Part shown: piece after piece, positions 7,963 through 15,857 of the stretch | Numbering within the stretch: position 1 is the first letter of the stretch | Layout of the letters: the number at the start of each line of letters is the position of its first letter | DNA from: Thermoplasmata archaeon | Lineage (GTDB): Archaea; Thermoplasmatota; Thermoplasmata; Lutacidiplasmatales; UBA184 | Direction of reading: 5' to 3' | DNA: 64,000 nucleotides | NCBI GenBank assembly: GCA_021806135.1 | Contig: JAJZYB010000001.1 | Span: 62,001-126,000 of the forward strand | Position numbers and translations under genes: made by a program | The notes under the pieces: generated by a model | Database searches by the model: none | What the model saw: the letters and a program-made list of their open reading frames with translations, nothing else | Told to the model about the DNA's origin: nothing

Positions 7963-8742
7963 TTGTCCACCCTGGCCTATACGCTGCCCGCCGCGCCGGG
8001 CGGGCTGGAAGGCCTCATCGTCGCGGGAGTGGTCACCACCCTCCTCGCCGGGCTCTCGGTCCGGGCGCGGGCCCTGACCCTTCCCGCAGCCGCGGTGGCC
8101 ATGGCCTTCGGCTGGGCCATCCTCTTCCTGGGGGGGATACCGTATCTCGCCCTGCTCATCCTCTTCGTGCTCGCCGGCACCCTGGCCACCCGCTACGGCT
8201 GGGCGGAGAAGCAGGCCCGGAAGCTCGCCGAAGGGCGGGATGGTCAACGGGGGGTCTCCAACGTGCTGGCCCACATCCTCGTCCCGCTGGGGATCACGGC
8301 CCTTCTACCCTTCAACCCCATCCTCGCCACCAGCGGGCTGGCGCCATTCGTCTACGTGTCCGCCCTCGCCTGCGGCACGGCCGACACCTTCGCATCGGAG
8401 TTCGGGGTGCTATCGGGAAGGGCCTACAGCATCCTCACCCTCCGGCCAGTCCTGGCCGGCACCAACGGAGGCGTCAGCCCGGGGGGGGAGCTCTGGGCCT
8501 TCCTCGGGGCCTTGGTCACCCTGACGGTGGGGTCGGGCTTCTTCTTCCTGTTGGGCTCGGGGCTCGCCACCTCCGCCGCTGTCTGGTTCGTGGGGGGCAC
8601 CCTCCTGGGCTTCCTGGGCTGCCAGATCGACAGCGTCCTGGGCCTCACGCTCGAGAACCGGGGCTATCTCGGGAAGGGATCGGTGAACTTCCTGGCCATG
8701 CTCATCACCGCCCTGGTGGCGGTCGGATGGCTCAAGGCATGA
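7963..8742 (+). CDS. DUF92/TIGR00297 membrane protein (VTE6-like)
   Basis: A 259-residue integral membrane protein with about six to seven hydrophobic segments and the family signature CGTADTFASEFGVL followed by AGTNGGVS and GCQIDSVLG. The plant member VTE6 is a phytyl-phosphate kinase; an isoprenoid-phosphate kinase role in an archaeon that lives on isoprenoid lipids is plausible but inferred. TTG 7963 is chosen because the TATA box at 7922-7929 excludes all earlier starts. The stop overlaps the queC start as ATGA. Confidence 0.85.
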   Translation: MSTLAYTLPAAPGGLEGLIVAGVVTTLLAGLSVRARALTLPAAAVAMAFGWAILFLGGIPYLALLILFVLAGTLATRYGWAEKQARKLAEGRDGQRGVSNVLAHILVPLGITALLPFNPILATSGLAPFVYVSALACGTADTFASEFGVLSGRAYSILTLRPVLAGTNGGVSPGGELWAFLGALVTLTVGSGFFFLLGSGLATSAAVWFVGGTLLGFLGCQIDSVLGLTLENRGYLGKGSVNFLAMLITALVAVGWLKA

Positions 8743-9443
8743 AGGCCCGACGCGTGGACGGCGGGGCGGTGGTCCTCCTTTCGGGAGGGATGGACTCCGC
8801 CACCAGCCTCGCGGTGGCGCGACGGGACGAATCCGGGCCGCTGCGGACCCTCAGCCTCTCTTACGGACAGCGACACCATCGGGAACTGAGGGCGGCGCGG
8901 GCACTGGCCCGATACTTCGCGGTCGACGAACCCATCGAGCTCACGGTCCCCTTCGCCCCCCTCGCGCCTTCGGCCATCACCAGGAGGGGGCTTCTTCCCC
9001 GGGACCGGTCGCTCCAGGAGATCGGGAAGGGCATCCCTGCCACGTACGTCCCTGGGCGGAACACCGTCTTCCTCGCCCTGGCCCTCTCCCTGGCGGAAAG
9101 CCGGCGGGCGGACGCGATCTACCTGGGGATCAACGCCGTGGACTACTCCGGATATCCAGACTGCCGCCCCGAGTACCTGGACGCCTTCCGCCGGCTGGCG
9201 GCCCTGGCCACGGCCCGGGGGGTGGAGGAGCACTGGACCCCCCGGCTGGTCGCCCCTTTGCTCCGTCTCTCGAAGGCCGGGATCGTCCGCCTGGGGGAGC
9301 GCCTGGGCGTCCCCTGGGACCGGACCTGGAGCTGCTACGCCGGCGGGGCCCGCCCCTGCGGACGATGCGACTCCTGCCTGCTCCGGGCCCGGGGGTTCCG
9401 CGAGGCGAGAGTGACGGACCCCCTCCTCAAGGACCCCGCCTGA
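8739..9443 (+). CDS. queC: 7-cyano-7-deazaguanine synthase
   Basis: A 234-residue PP-loop enzyme: LLSGGMDSA at residues 13-21, SYGQRHHREL, VPGRNTVFLALALS, and a C-terminal zinc site CYAGGARPCGRCDSC. QueC turns 7-carboxy-7-deazaguanine into preQ0 with ATP and ammonia, which archaea insert into tRNA for archaeosine. The ATG at 8739 overlaps the DUF92 stop; an operon with a membrane protein is unexplained. No other queuosine/archaeosine gene is in the window. Confidence 0.95.
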   Translation: MKARRVDGGAVVLLSGGMDSATSLAVARRDESGPLRTLSLSYGQRHHRELRAARALARYFAVDEPIELTVPFAPLAPSAITRRGLLPRDRSLQEIGKGIPATYVPGRNTVFLALALSLAESRRADAIYLGINAVDYSGYPDCRPEYLDAFRRLAALATARGVEEHWTPRLVAPLLRLSKAGIVRLGERLGVPWDRTWSCYAGGARPCGRCDSCLLRARGFREARVTDPLLKDPA

Positions 9444-9455
9444 GGACGAACCCCC

Positions 9456-10673
9456 TCACGGGGGCTTCGGCCAGGGCCCGTACGGCGAACTGGCACGTCC
9501 AAGGTACTCCCGGGCGGCGACCAACCGGAGGATCTCCTGCGAACCGTGGGCGACGCGGCCGGACCGGACGTCCCGCCAGCGTTGCTCGTGGGGAAGCCGA
9601 TGCGAATACCCTTCCCCCCCCGTGAGCTGCATCGCATGGTCCAGGATGGCGAGGGCGGTCTCGTTGGAGAGCCACTTCGCCAGGGCGGCGCGGCCATCCA
9701 CCGGTCCTTCCGCGCGCTGCAGGTGCCTCAAGGTCTCCCCCACGTACAGGTGGGCGGCCTCCCAGCGGGCCAGGTCCTCGACCAGGGGGAACGAGACCGC
9801 CTCGAAGCTGCCCAGAGGGCGGCCGAAGGCCAGGCGTTGCATCACCCCTTCGGCCACCTCGTCGAGGGAGGCCCGGGAAAGGGCCAGGTAGATGACGGCC
9901 AGGAGGGCCCGCTCCTGGGTGAGCTCGGTGCGCAGGTAAGTGAAGCCCCTGCCCGGCTCGCCGACCAAGTTCTCCTTCGGGACCCGGACCCGGTCGTAGT
10001 GGACGTCGCCGCGGCGCATCCAGCGTTCTCCCAGGTCCTCGTAGGGTTCCACCCCGATCCCCCGGAGGTCCTGAGGGACCAGGAAGGCGGAGATCCCCCG
10101 CGCTCCCTCACCCTCTCCGGTCCGGGCGTAGACCACCGCCGCCTGCGCATCGGAGGCAAAGGCGATCTGGCTCTTCGTGCCGCTGAGGACGAATCCCCCT
10201 TCCGGTCCGGAGAGGGGCTCGGCGGTGAGCCGGAGGTGGGAGGCATCCGAGCCGGCCCCCGGCTCGGTCACCTGGTTCCCCACGAGGACGGCCCCGGTGA
10301 AGAGGGGACGGAACCAGCGTTCCCGGATCGCAGGGGAGGCGTGGACCAGCACCGAACAGAAGTCCGGCTGCAAGGCGAGCTTCGCCATCACGCTCCCGCC
10401 CCGGTAGGCGAGTTCCTCCAGGAGCGCCGCCTCGCGGAGGAGGGGCCATCCCCCACCCCCCTCCACCGCGGACTGCCGGGGGCCCAGCCAGCCCCGGGCG
10501 CCGAGCGCCCGGTACACGTCCCAGGGGAAGCTGGGGTGCTCGTCGAGCTCCCGTGCCCGCCGGGCGAGGTCCTGCTGCCGGGCGAACTGGCCGAGCTCGG
10601 CCCGGAGCTCCGTCTCGTCCGTGGGAGCAAAGCGGGGCCAGGGGCCGGTTCCGGGCTGGGTCGGAGCGCTCAT
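9456..10673 (-). CDS. Acyl-CoA dehydrogenase
   Basis: A 405-residue flavoprotein of the ACAD family: helical N-domain, NQVTEPGAGSDASHLRLTA for FAD/substrate contact, LSGTKSQIAFASDA, and a helical C-domain ending TGGEGYSHRLPHEQ and VAHGSQEILRLV. Residue E of the medium-chain EGT.QIQR motif is replaced (HGSQEILR), whereas LTQERALLAV has a Glu where long-chain and isovaleryl enzymes place their base. It is coupled by ATGA to the CoA-transferase gene upstream, so acid activation followed by alpha-beta dehydrogenation is likely; chain length is unknown. Confidence 0.9.
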   Translation of the reverse strand: MSAPTQPGTGPWPRFAPTDETELRAELGQFARQQDLARRARELDEHPSFPWDVYRALGARGWLGPRQSAVEGGGGWPLLREAALLEELAYRGGSVMAKLALQPDFCSVLVHASPAIRERWFRPLFTGAVLVGNQVTEPGAGSDASHLRLTAEPLSGPEGGFVLSGTKSQIAFASDAQAAVVYARTGEGEGARGISAFLVPQDLRGIGVEPYEDLGERWMRRGDVHYDRVRVPKENLVGEPGRGFTYLRTELTQERALLAVIYLALSRASLDEVAEGVMQRLAFGRPLGSFEAVSFPLVEDLARWEAAHLYVGETLRHLQRAEGPVDGRAALAKWLSNETALAILDHAMQLTGGEGYSHRLPHEQRWRDVRSGRVAHGSQEILRLVAAREYLGRASSPYGPWPKPP

Positions 10674-11974
10674 CGGCGCGACCCCCGGATCCTGCGCGGA
10701 GGTGCGGCTCCCACCACGCCGGCCCCCACCAGGGTGTTCACCCGCGCCCGGGAATAGCCGAGGAGACCGGACAGGACGGTGACGTTGTCCTGCCCCAGCC
10801 AGGGAGCGCCCCGCCAGACCCGCCCGGGGGTGCCCAGGAACTTGGGGGCGACTCCGGCCCCCCTGACCGGCCCCAGGACCGGGTCCCTCCAGGAGAGGAG
10901 CATCTCCCGTTGCCGGTAGTGCGGGTTGCGGGCGATCTCCCTCATGGAGGGGATGGGAGCGAAGGCCACGTCATGCCGGAGCCCCAGCCGTTCGAGCTCC
11001 CGGGTGGTACGCCGGGCGATGAACCGCTCGATCGGGGCATTCGCCTGCTTCCGGTGGGCCACCCGCCAGGCCATGTCGTCGAACCTCTTTCCCCGAGGCA
11101 TCGGGATCAAGGTGCGCAACTTCTCCCAGGCTCCCCTGGTCGGCGCGGCCAGGACCACCCAACCGTCCTTCGCCCGGAAGACCTCGTAAGGATGGAGCCG
11201 GGGATGCGCCGAGCCCTGGCGGCGACGCACCACCCCCCGCAGGAAGTAGTCCAGGGCCATGTTCTCCATCATGAGGAAGAACATCTCGTACTGGGCCACA
11301 TCCACCACCTGGCCCCGGCCGCTGCGCCGGGCGGCGGTGACCCCGGCGAGGGAGGCAAAGGCCGCGGCGAGCCCCGTGACCAGGTCATTGATGGCCACGC
11401 TCACCCGCATGGGGGGGGCCGGGTCCGGTTCGCCCTGGACGCCGAGGAAACCGCTGAAGGCTTGGGCCACCAGGTCGTAGGAGGCGCGCTGGACGTACTC
11501 CGGGTGGCCGTCGAGGCCAAAGCCGGTCACATGGGTCACCACCAGTCGTCGATTGAGCCGTAGCACCCGACGGTCCGGGAAGCCGCGGCGGGCGAAGGTA
11601 CCGGGCCGGGAGGCATCCAACCAGACCTCCGCCCATCGCAGCAGGTCCGCGAAGACCCGCCGGCCGGCCTCGGAACCGATGTCCAGCCCAAGGGAGAGCT
11701 TGTTCCGCCCGTACTGCACCCAGGACTCCGAGACCCGTTCGGCCACCGGGACCCCTTCGGGCAGGGTGGGATTGAGCGTCCGTGTCGGATCGGCGTAGGG
11801 GTAGGCGAAGGGAGGGGCCTCCACGTGGACCACTTCGGCCCCGAGGTCCGCGAGGAGCGTGGCCCCCCAGGGTCCCGCGACCACCCGGCCGGTGTCCAGG
11901 ACCTTCAGCCCGGCGAGGGGTCCGAACCGGGGGGGACGGCCTCGCTTCCCGGCCCTGGGGTCGGCCCGTCGCAT
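10670..11974 (-). CDS. Class III (CaiB/BaiF-type) CoA transferase
   Basis: A 434-residue member of the formyl-CoA transferase family: GLKVLDTGRVVAGPWGATLLADLGAEVVHVE at the N-terminus, NKLSLGLDIGSEAG, then a fitting catalytic-region sequence TGFGLDG and QVVDVAQYEMF. It moves CoA between a thioester and a free acid. The longer ORF to 12247 has random-looking N-terminus; ATG 11974 gives the family start, with a T-rich stretch (CTTTTTG) near 12000 as a weak promoter. Its stop overlaps the acyl-CoA dehydrogenase start. Confidence 0.9.
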   Translation of the reverse strand: MRRADPRAGKRGRPPRFGPLAGLKVLDTGRVVAGPWGATLLADLGAEVVHVEAPPFAYPYADPTRTLNPTLPEGVPVAERVSESWVQYGRNKLSLGLDIGSEAGRRVFADLLRWAEVWLDASRPGTFARRGFPDRRVLRLNRRLVVTHVTGFGLDGHPEYVQRASYDLVAQAFSGFLGVQGEPDPAPPMRVSVAINDLVTGLAAAFASLAGVTAARRSGRGQVVDVAQYEMFFLMMENMALDYFLRGVVRRRQGSAHPRLHPYEVFRAKDGWVVLAAPTRGAWEKLRTLIPMPRGKRFDDMAWRVAHRKQANAPIERFIARRTTRELERLGLRHDVAFAPIPSMREIARNPHYRQREMLLSWRDPVLGPVRGAGVAPKFLGTPGRVWRGAPWLGQDNVTVLSGLLGYSRARVNTLVGAGVVGAAPPRRIRGSRR

Positions 11975-12325
11975 GCGTCCGCGGGGGAGAGGGGTCGCAA
12001 AAAGACCGACATTCACCGGTGAACCATGAGCATGAACGTGCCTCCCCGCTGGGGGTCCGGCCGATGGGGCTCCCCAAGGTGCACCCGAGCGTTCCACCAT
12101 GACCCCGTGGACGGGGCGGCCAAGGACCGCCGCGAATGACCACCCCGCCACGCTCCGCCGAGCACCAAGGTCTGACCTCGGCGGCCCCAGGGCGGCCCCG
12201 CCCCCATGGTCCGGGAGCCCCGGGAGATCCCATCGGGACCCGGGCATTAGGCCGGTGCCGGATCCCTGCGCGGAACCGACGGGCCGGACCGGTCCGGTGT
12301 CTTCCCGGACGGGGGGGCCGGCAGC
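11975..12325. other. Intergenic region between CoA transferase and trp leader
   Basis: About 350 bases with divergent genes on each side. Frames on both strands are short and Pro/Arg/Gly-rich without a recognised domain, and I see no RNA gene. It should hold the promoter of the CoA-transferase operon near 11997-12009. Confidence 0.4.
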
Positions 12326-12333
12326 TAGATATA
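12326..12333 (+). promoter_or_regulatory. TATA box of the aro-asd-lysC-trp operon
   Basis: TAGATATA, the only AT-rich octamer in the region, ends 24 nt before the ATG of the leader peptide at 12358. That spacing is the same as for leaderless genes elsewhere in the window, so transcription should begin at or next to this ATG. Confidence 0.7.
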
Positions 12334-12357
12334 GGGCCCCCCCTCCTTGCCTTTCCC

Positions 12358-12423
12358 ATGATGAGCGCTCTCCGGCCCGCCGACCCTGGCCGCCGGGACG
12401 CTCCTCGAACTTGGGCCTGGTGA
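12358..12423 (+). CDS. trpL: Putative tryptophan leader peptide (MMSALRPADPGRRDAPRTWAW)
   Basis: A 21-codon frame with two adjacent ATGs (12358, 12361) that ends ACT TGG GCC TGG TGA, so two of its last three codons are Trp. It starts 24 nt after a TATA box and about 100 nt before the first gene of a 15-gene operon whose end product is tryptophan. The layout matches bacterial trp leader peptides, where stalling at Trp codons selects between RNA folds. That it is translated, and that it regulates, is inferred. Confidence 0.55.
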   Translation: MMSALRPADPGRRDAPRTWAW

Positions 12424-12489
12424 GGGGGAGGTGCCGGGACGGCGCCTTCCCCCGATCCTCTGACCGGGGCCGTCCAGGCCACCTCCCCC
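12424..12489 (+). promoter_or_regulatory. Candidate attenuator: mutually exclusive stems after the trp leader
   Basis: GGGGGAGGTG (12424-12433), directly after the leader stop, is a perfect 10-nt complement of CACCTCCCCC (12480-12489); inside that, GGACGG (12437-12442) pairs with CCGTCC (12470-12475), giving a long imperfect hairpin. The same 5' arm can instead pair with CCTTCCCCC (12445-12453). A ribosome held on the Trp codons at 12412-12420 would cover the shared 5' arm and stop both folds. The output (termination or access to the downstream site) cannot be read. Confidence 0.5.
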
Positions 12490-12522
12490 TCCCCTTCCCC
12501 AGATGTGGAAAGAGAGGAAAAC

Positions 12523-13284
12523 ATGAACGGAAAGGACCTGCGGCTCCGGCGGCTGCTCCCCCGAGACGATTCCCGGCTCTTCGCGGTCCCCCTGGACCAT
12601 AGCCTCTCCCTGGGGCCCATCCCCGGGCTCGAGGACCTGGCGCGCCAGGCCGTCGCCCTGCAGGAGGCCGGCGCAGAGTTGCTCATCGTCCACAAAGGAG
12701 CGAGCCGGCAGGTCCTCCCCACGCTTCGTCCCGGGACATTCCTGGGGATCCATCTCTCCGCCTCTACCTCCATGGCGGCGCCGGGGGAAAGGAAGCGGCT
12801 GACCGGTTCGGTCCGGGAGGCCGTCCGCCTGGGGGCCGACCTCGTGAGCGCCCAGGTGAACTTCGGTGAGCCGGGGGAAGGGACGATGCTCGAGGACCTC
12901 GCGCGCCTCACGGGCGAGGCGGAGGAGCTGGGCATCCCGCTGCTGTGCATGGCGTACGTGCGGGAGCGCGGACACGAGAACGACCCGGCCTACCTCGCCC
13001 ATGCCTGCCGGGCTGTCTCCGACCTGGGGGCGGACCTGGTGAAGACGAACTTTCCCGGTCCGGAGGGGTTCCGCCAGATGGTGCGGACCACACCGGTACC
13101 TCTCCTGGTGGGAGGGGGCCCCCGGGCGGACGACCCGGCCCAATTCCTCACCGTGGTCCGCCAGGCCCTCGACGCCGGTGCCCGGGGGATCTGCGTGGGT
13201 CGGAACCTCTTCCAGAGCGGCGACCTGGCCACCCTGGGAGGCGACCTCCGCCGCCTCCTTCGTTCCCCGGGGAGGGAACCCTGA
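12523..13284 (+). CDS. aroA': 2-amino-3,7-dideoxy-D-threo-hept-6-ulosonate (ADH) synthase
   Basis: A 253-residue TIM-barrel protein of the DeoC/LacD aldolase family: FAVPLDHSLSLGPIPGLED at the N-terminus, the Schiff-base strand DLVKTNF near residue 180, and a phosphate-binding GGGPRADD and GICVGRNLFQ. ADH synthase joins aspartate semialdehyde to a deoxyketo-hexose phosphate in the archaeal entry to the shikimate pathway, replacing DAHP synthase. ATG 12523 has the Shine-Dalgarno AGAGGA 6-8 nt upstream; GTG 12505 is an in-frame alternative. It is the first structural gene of the operon, and asd (its substrate supplier) is further on. Confidence 0.9.
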   Translation: MNGKDLRLRRLLPRDDSRLFAVPLDHSLSLGPIPGLEDLARQAVALQEAGAELLIVHKGASRQVLPTLRPGTFLGIHLSASTSMAAPGERKRLTGSVREAVRLGADLVSAQVNFGEPGEGTMLEDLARLTGEAEELGIPLLCMAYVRERGHENDPAYLAHACRAVSDLGADLVKTNFPGPEGFRQMVRTTPVPLLVGGGPRADDPAQFLTVVRQALDAGARGICVGRNLFQSGDLATLGGDLRRLLRSPGREP

Positions 13285-13290
13285 CGGACC

Positions 13291-14310
13291 ATGGGACCAG
13301 ATCGGATCATCCTTGAACTCCCTCCCGGCGAGCCGGGAAGGGCCTTGCGCTCCCACGCGCGGCAGCGGGGTTTCCAACGCTTCCTCCTTCCCGAGGAGGA
13401 CCGGTCGGCCGACCGGGGCGAGCCGGGCGTTCACTATCTGGCCGGTGAGCGCCTCCTGGACCCGCAGGGACGCCCGGTGGGCGAGGTCGTGCCCGTGGGC
13501 TCGCCGGAAGAGCTGGAACGCTTCCTGGTGCGGATGCCCCACGACCGCCTCGAGCTCGTCGAGTTCCAGGGGGAGAGGTTGATCCCCCTGGAGAACCTGC
13601 TGAGCCGGCGGAAGGGCACCGGCGAACTGTGGGTACGGGCCCCCACCCCCTCCTCCATCCCTGGGTTGCTCGGCGCCCTCGAGCGTGGCTCGGATGCCGT
13701 GGTCCTCGCCCTCTCGCGCACGGAGGAGCTCATGGACTTGGAGCATCTCCTCGAGCAGGCGGTGAGGGCCCTGATGTGGACCGAGGTGGTCGTCCGGGAG
13801 AGCCGACCCGCCGGGATGGGGGAACGGGTCCTGGTGGACACCACCTCCCGGCTCCGGCCCGACGAGGGACTCCTGGTGGGCAGTCAGGCGGGGCTCCTCC
13901 TGCTCGCCCTCAGCGAGTCGGAGGGGTCGCGGTACACGCGACCCCGGGCATTCCGGGTCAACGCCGGGGCCCTCCATTCGTACACCCTGCTGGCGGAGGG
14001 GGAGACCCGATACCTGGACGAGCTGGCGGCCGGGGACCGGGTGGTCATCTCGCGACCGGACGGGCCAGCCCGGACGGCCCGGGTCGGTCGCCTCAAGGTG
14101 GAGCGCCGCCCGCTTCGGCTGGTGGCGGTGGAGCACGAGCAGCGGACGTACACCCTCTTCGCTCAGGAGGCGGAGACGGTCCGGCTCCGGGGAACCGACG
14201 GCCCGGTCGCCGTCCCGGATCTGGTCGTGGGTCAACGGCTGTGGGCCGTCACCCTTCCGTCAGCCCGCCACTTCGGACATGTGGTGGACGAGTCCGTGGA
14301 GGAGCGTTGA
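13291..14310 (+). CDS. aroB': 3-dehydroquinate synthase II (archaeal type)
   Basis: A 339-residue protein of the AroB' family (PF01959 type). Recognisable pieces are ELWVRAPTPSS, DAVVLALSRTEELMDLE, VDTTSRLRPDEGLLVGSQAGLLLLALSES and NAGALHSYTLLAEGETRYLDEL. It uses NAD to convert ADH to 3-dehydroquinate with oxidative deamination, the second step of the modified archaeal route. ATG 13291 is 7 nt after the previous stop. The last codons overlap the start of the aroD-aroE fusion (TTGA). Confidence 0.9.
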   Translation: MGPDRIILELPPGEPGRALRSHARQRGFQRFLLPEEDRSADRGEPGVHYLAGERLLDPQGRPVGEVVPVGSPEELERFLVRMPHDRLELVEFQGERLIPLENLLSRRKGTGELWVRAPTPSSIPGLLGALERGSDAVVLALSRTEELMDLEHLLEQAVRALMWTEVVVRESRPAGMGERVLVDTTSRLRPDEGLLVGSQAGLLLLALSESEGSRYTRPRAFRVNAGALHSYTLLAEGETRYLDELAAGDRVVISRPDGPARTARVGRLKVERRPLRLVAVEHEQRTYTLFAQEAETVRLRGTDGPVAVPDLVVGQRLWAVTLPSARHFGHVVDESVEER

Positions 14311-15857
14311 CCGAGTCCGTACCCCTGCCCCCTTTGCTGGTGGTCACCCTGCCGGGCCGGACGGCGGAGGAGCTCAGGGCCGACCTCGGGGAGGCCGCTC
14401 GGGCCGGGGCCGACCTGGTGGAGATCCGGCTCGACCGCCTGTCCCCCGGGGAGTTCACCCGGCTGGAGCGGGTCCACGACCTCCCGCTGCTTCACCCCTG
14501 GATCCCCGCCATCGGCACCCTTCGTTCCCGGGCGGAAGGGGGAGAGGGGCCCGATGACCCCGCCACGCGCGCCCGGATCCTCCAGCGTGCCCTGGAGCTC
14601 TTCCCCTTCAGCTTCCTCGACCTGGAGTTCTCCCGGGATGGGGAGCTTAAGGACAACTTCCGGCAGGATGGTGGCCGGCCGCTCTCCTTGATCGGATCGA
14701 CCCACTTCCCCGGGCCGGTACCCGTCGGGTCGGTGCTCTCCCGGCTCGAAGAGACGCTCGGGTCGTTCGATGTGGCGAAGGTGGTCCTACCGGCGGACGG
14801 ACGCTACCTGGTCGAGGAGCTGCTCCCCGCCCTCCAGCCGTTCAAGGACCGGCCGTACGTGGTCCACACGGTGGGAGGACTGGGGTCGGTCCTGCGCGTG
14901 CTGGCCCGGCGCCTGGGCATGGAATGGGTCTTCGGGACATTGCCGGAAGGTCCCCCGGGCCGGGCGACGCACCGAGCTGTGGAACCCGCTCAGATCCCGT
15001 CGGATCGCCTCCGGCGCTACCTGGATGCCCCCGGGGATTGCCCCTGGTACGGCGTGGTCGGCCGCCCGCTCGGGCACACCCTTTCGCCATACTACCAGAA
15101 CCTGTTCTTCGAGGCCACCGAGCTCTGCGGCCTCTACGTCCCCCTCGAACCCTCCGCCTCGGACGACCTGCCTGGACTGCTCCGGGCCCTTCGGCCCTAC
15201 GGGCTCGCGGGGGTCAACGTGACCCGTCCGTTCAAGACCCAGGCCGCCGCACTGGCCGAGAGCGCCGACGAGGACGTGGAGCTCTCCGGGGCGGCCAACA
15301 CGCTCCTGTTGCCCCCGACCGGGCCCATCGAAGGGCTCAACACCGACGTCCAGGCCCTCCGCCGGCGGCTGGAGGAGGGGGAGCAGGAGGGGCTCTGGGA
15401 CGGGGGCCGGATGCTGGTGGTCGGGACCGGAGGCGCCGCCCGGGCGGCCATCCTCGCCGGCCTGGGAGCCAGCGCCCGGGTGCTGGTCCTGAGCCGGAGC
15501 CCGGAGCGGGCCAGCGCCCTCGCGGCGGAGTTCCCGTCCGAAGCGGTCCGTCCGGCAGCTCCGGAGACCCTGACCCCCTTCCCCCTGGTGGTCCATGCCA
15601 CCCCTGCCGGCCAGACCGCCGAACCGGGCACCTTTCCCCCTCTCGCAGCCGCGTTGGGGAAGGGGAGCTGGCTGCTCGACCTCGTGTACCGACCGCTCCG
15701 TACCCAGCTGAAGGACTGGGCCAATGCCGTGGGGGCATGCTACGAGGACGGGACCCGGATCCTCCTCTACCAGGCCCGGGCGAGCTTTGAACGCTTCACC
15801 GGCAGGCCCCTCTCCGACGCGACCTTTGGGGCGCTCCTTCCGGAGGCCTCCCGATGA
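14307..15857 (+). CDS. aroDE: Fused 3-dehydroquinate dehydratase (AroD) - shikimate dehydrogenase (AroE)
   Basis: A 516-residue two-domain protein. Residues 1-240 are a type I dehydroquinase: ADLVEIRLDRLSP, LIGSTHFPG and AKVVLPA with the expected Schiff-base Lys. Residues 245-516 are shikimate dehydrogenase: GVVGRPLGHTLSPYYQN, GVNVTRPFKTQA with catalytic Lys, GAANTLLL, GLNTDV, and the nucleotide motif GTGGAARA. It does the third and fourth steps of the common pathway. TTG 14307 overlaps the aroB' stop; the longer ORF is out of frame with aroB'. The fused order is the one known from plants and some bacteria. Confidence 0.92.
   Translation: MTESVPLPPLLVVTLPGRTAEELRADLGEAARAGADLVEIRLDRLSPGEFTRLERVHDLPLLHPWIPAIGTLRSRAEGGEGPDDPATRARILQRALELFPFSFLDLEFSRDGELKDNFRQDGGRPLSLIGSTHFPGPVPVGSVLSRLEETLGSFDVAKVVLPADGRYLVEELLPALQPFKDRPYVVHTVGGLGSVLRVLARRLGMEWVFGTLPEGPPGRATHRAVEPAQIPSDRLRRYLDAPGDCPWYGVVGRPLGHTLSPYYQNLFFEATELCGLYVPLEPSASDDLPGLLRALRPYGLAGVNVTRPFKTQAAALAESADEDVELSGAANTLLLPPTGPIEGLNTDVQALRRRLEEGEQEGLWDGGRMLVVGTGGAARAAILAGLGASARVLVLSRSPERASALAAEFPSEAVRPAAPETLTPFPLVVHATPAGQTAEPGTFPPLAAALGKGSWLLDLVYRPLRTQLKDWANAVGACYEDGTRILLYQARASFERFTGRPLSDATFGALLPEASR

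Noticed and set aside
12424-12489. T-box or other aptamer-type riboswitch for the trp operon
   Set aside because: No T-box-like specifier/antiterminator consensus or known aptamer core is present; the leader ORF explains the features better.
12325-14235. 636-codon minus-strand ORF over aroA'/aroB'
   Set aside because: Shadow of the coding strand; no recognisable domain.
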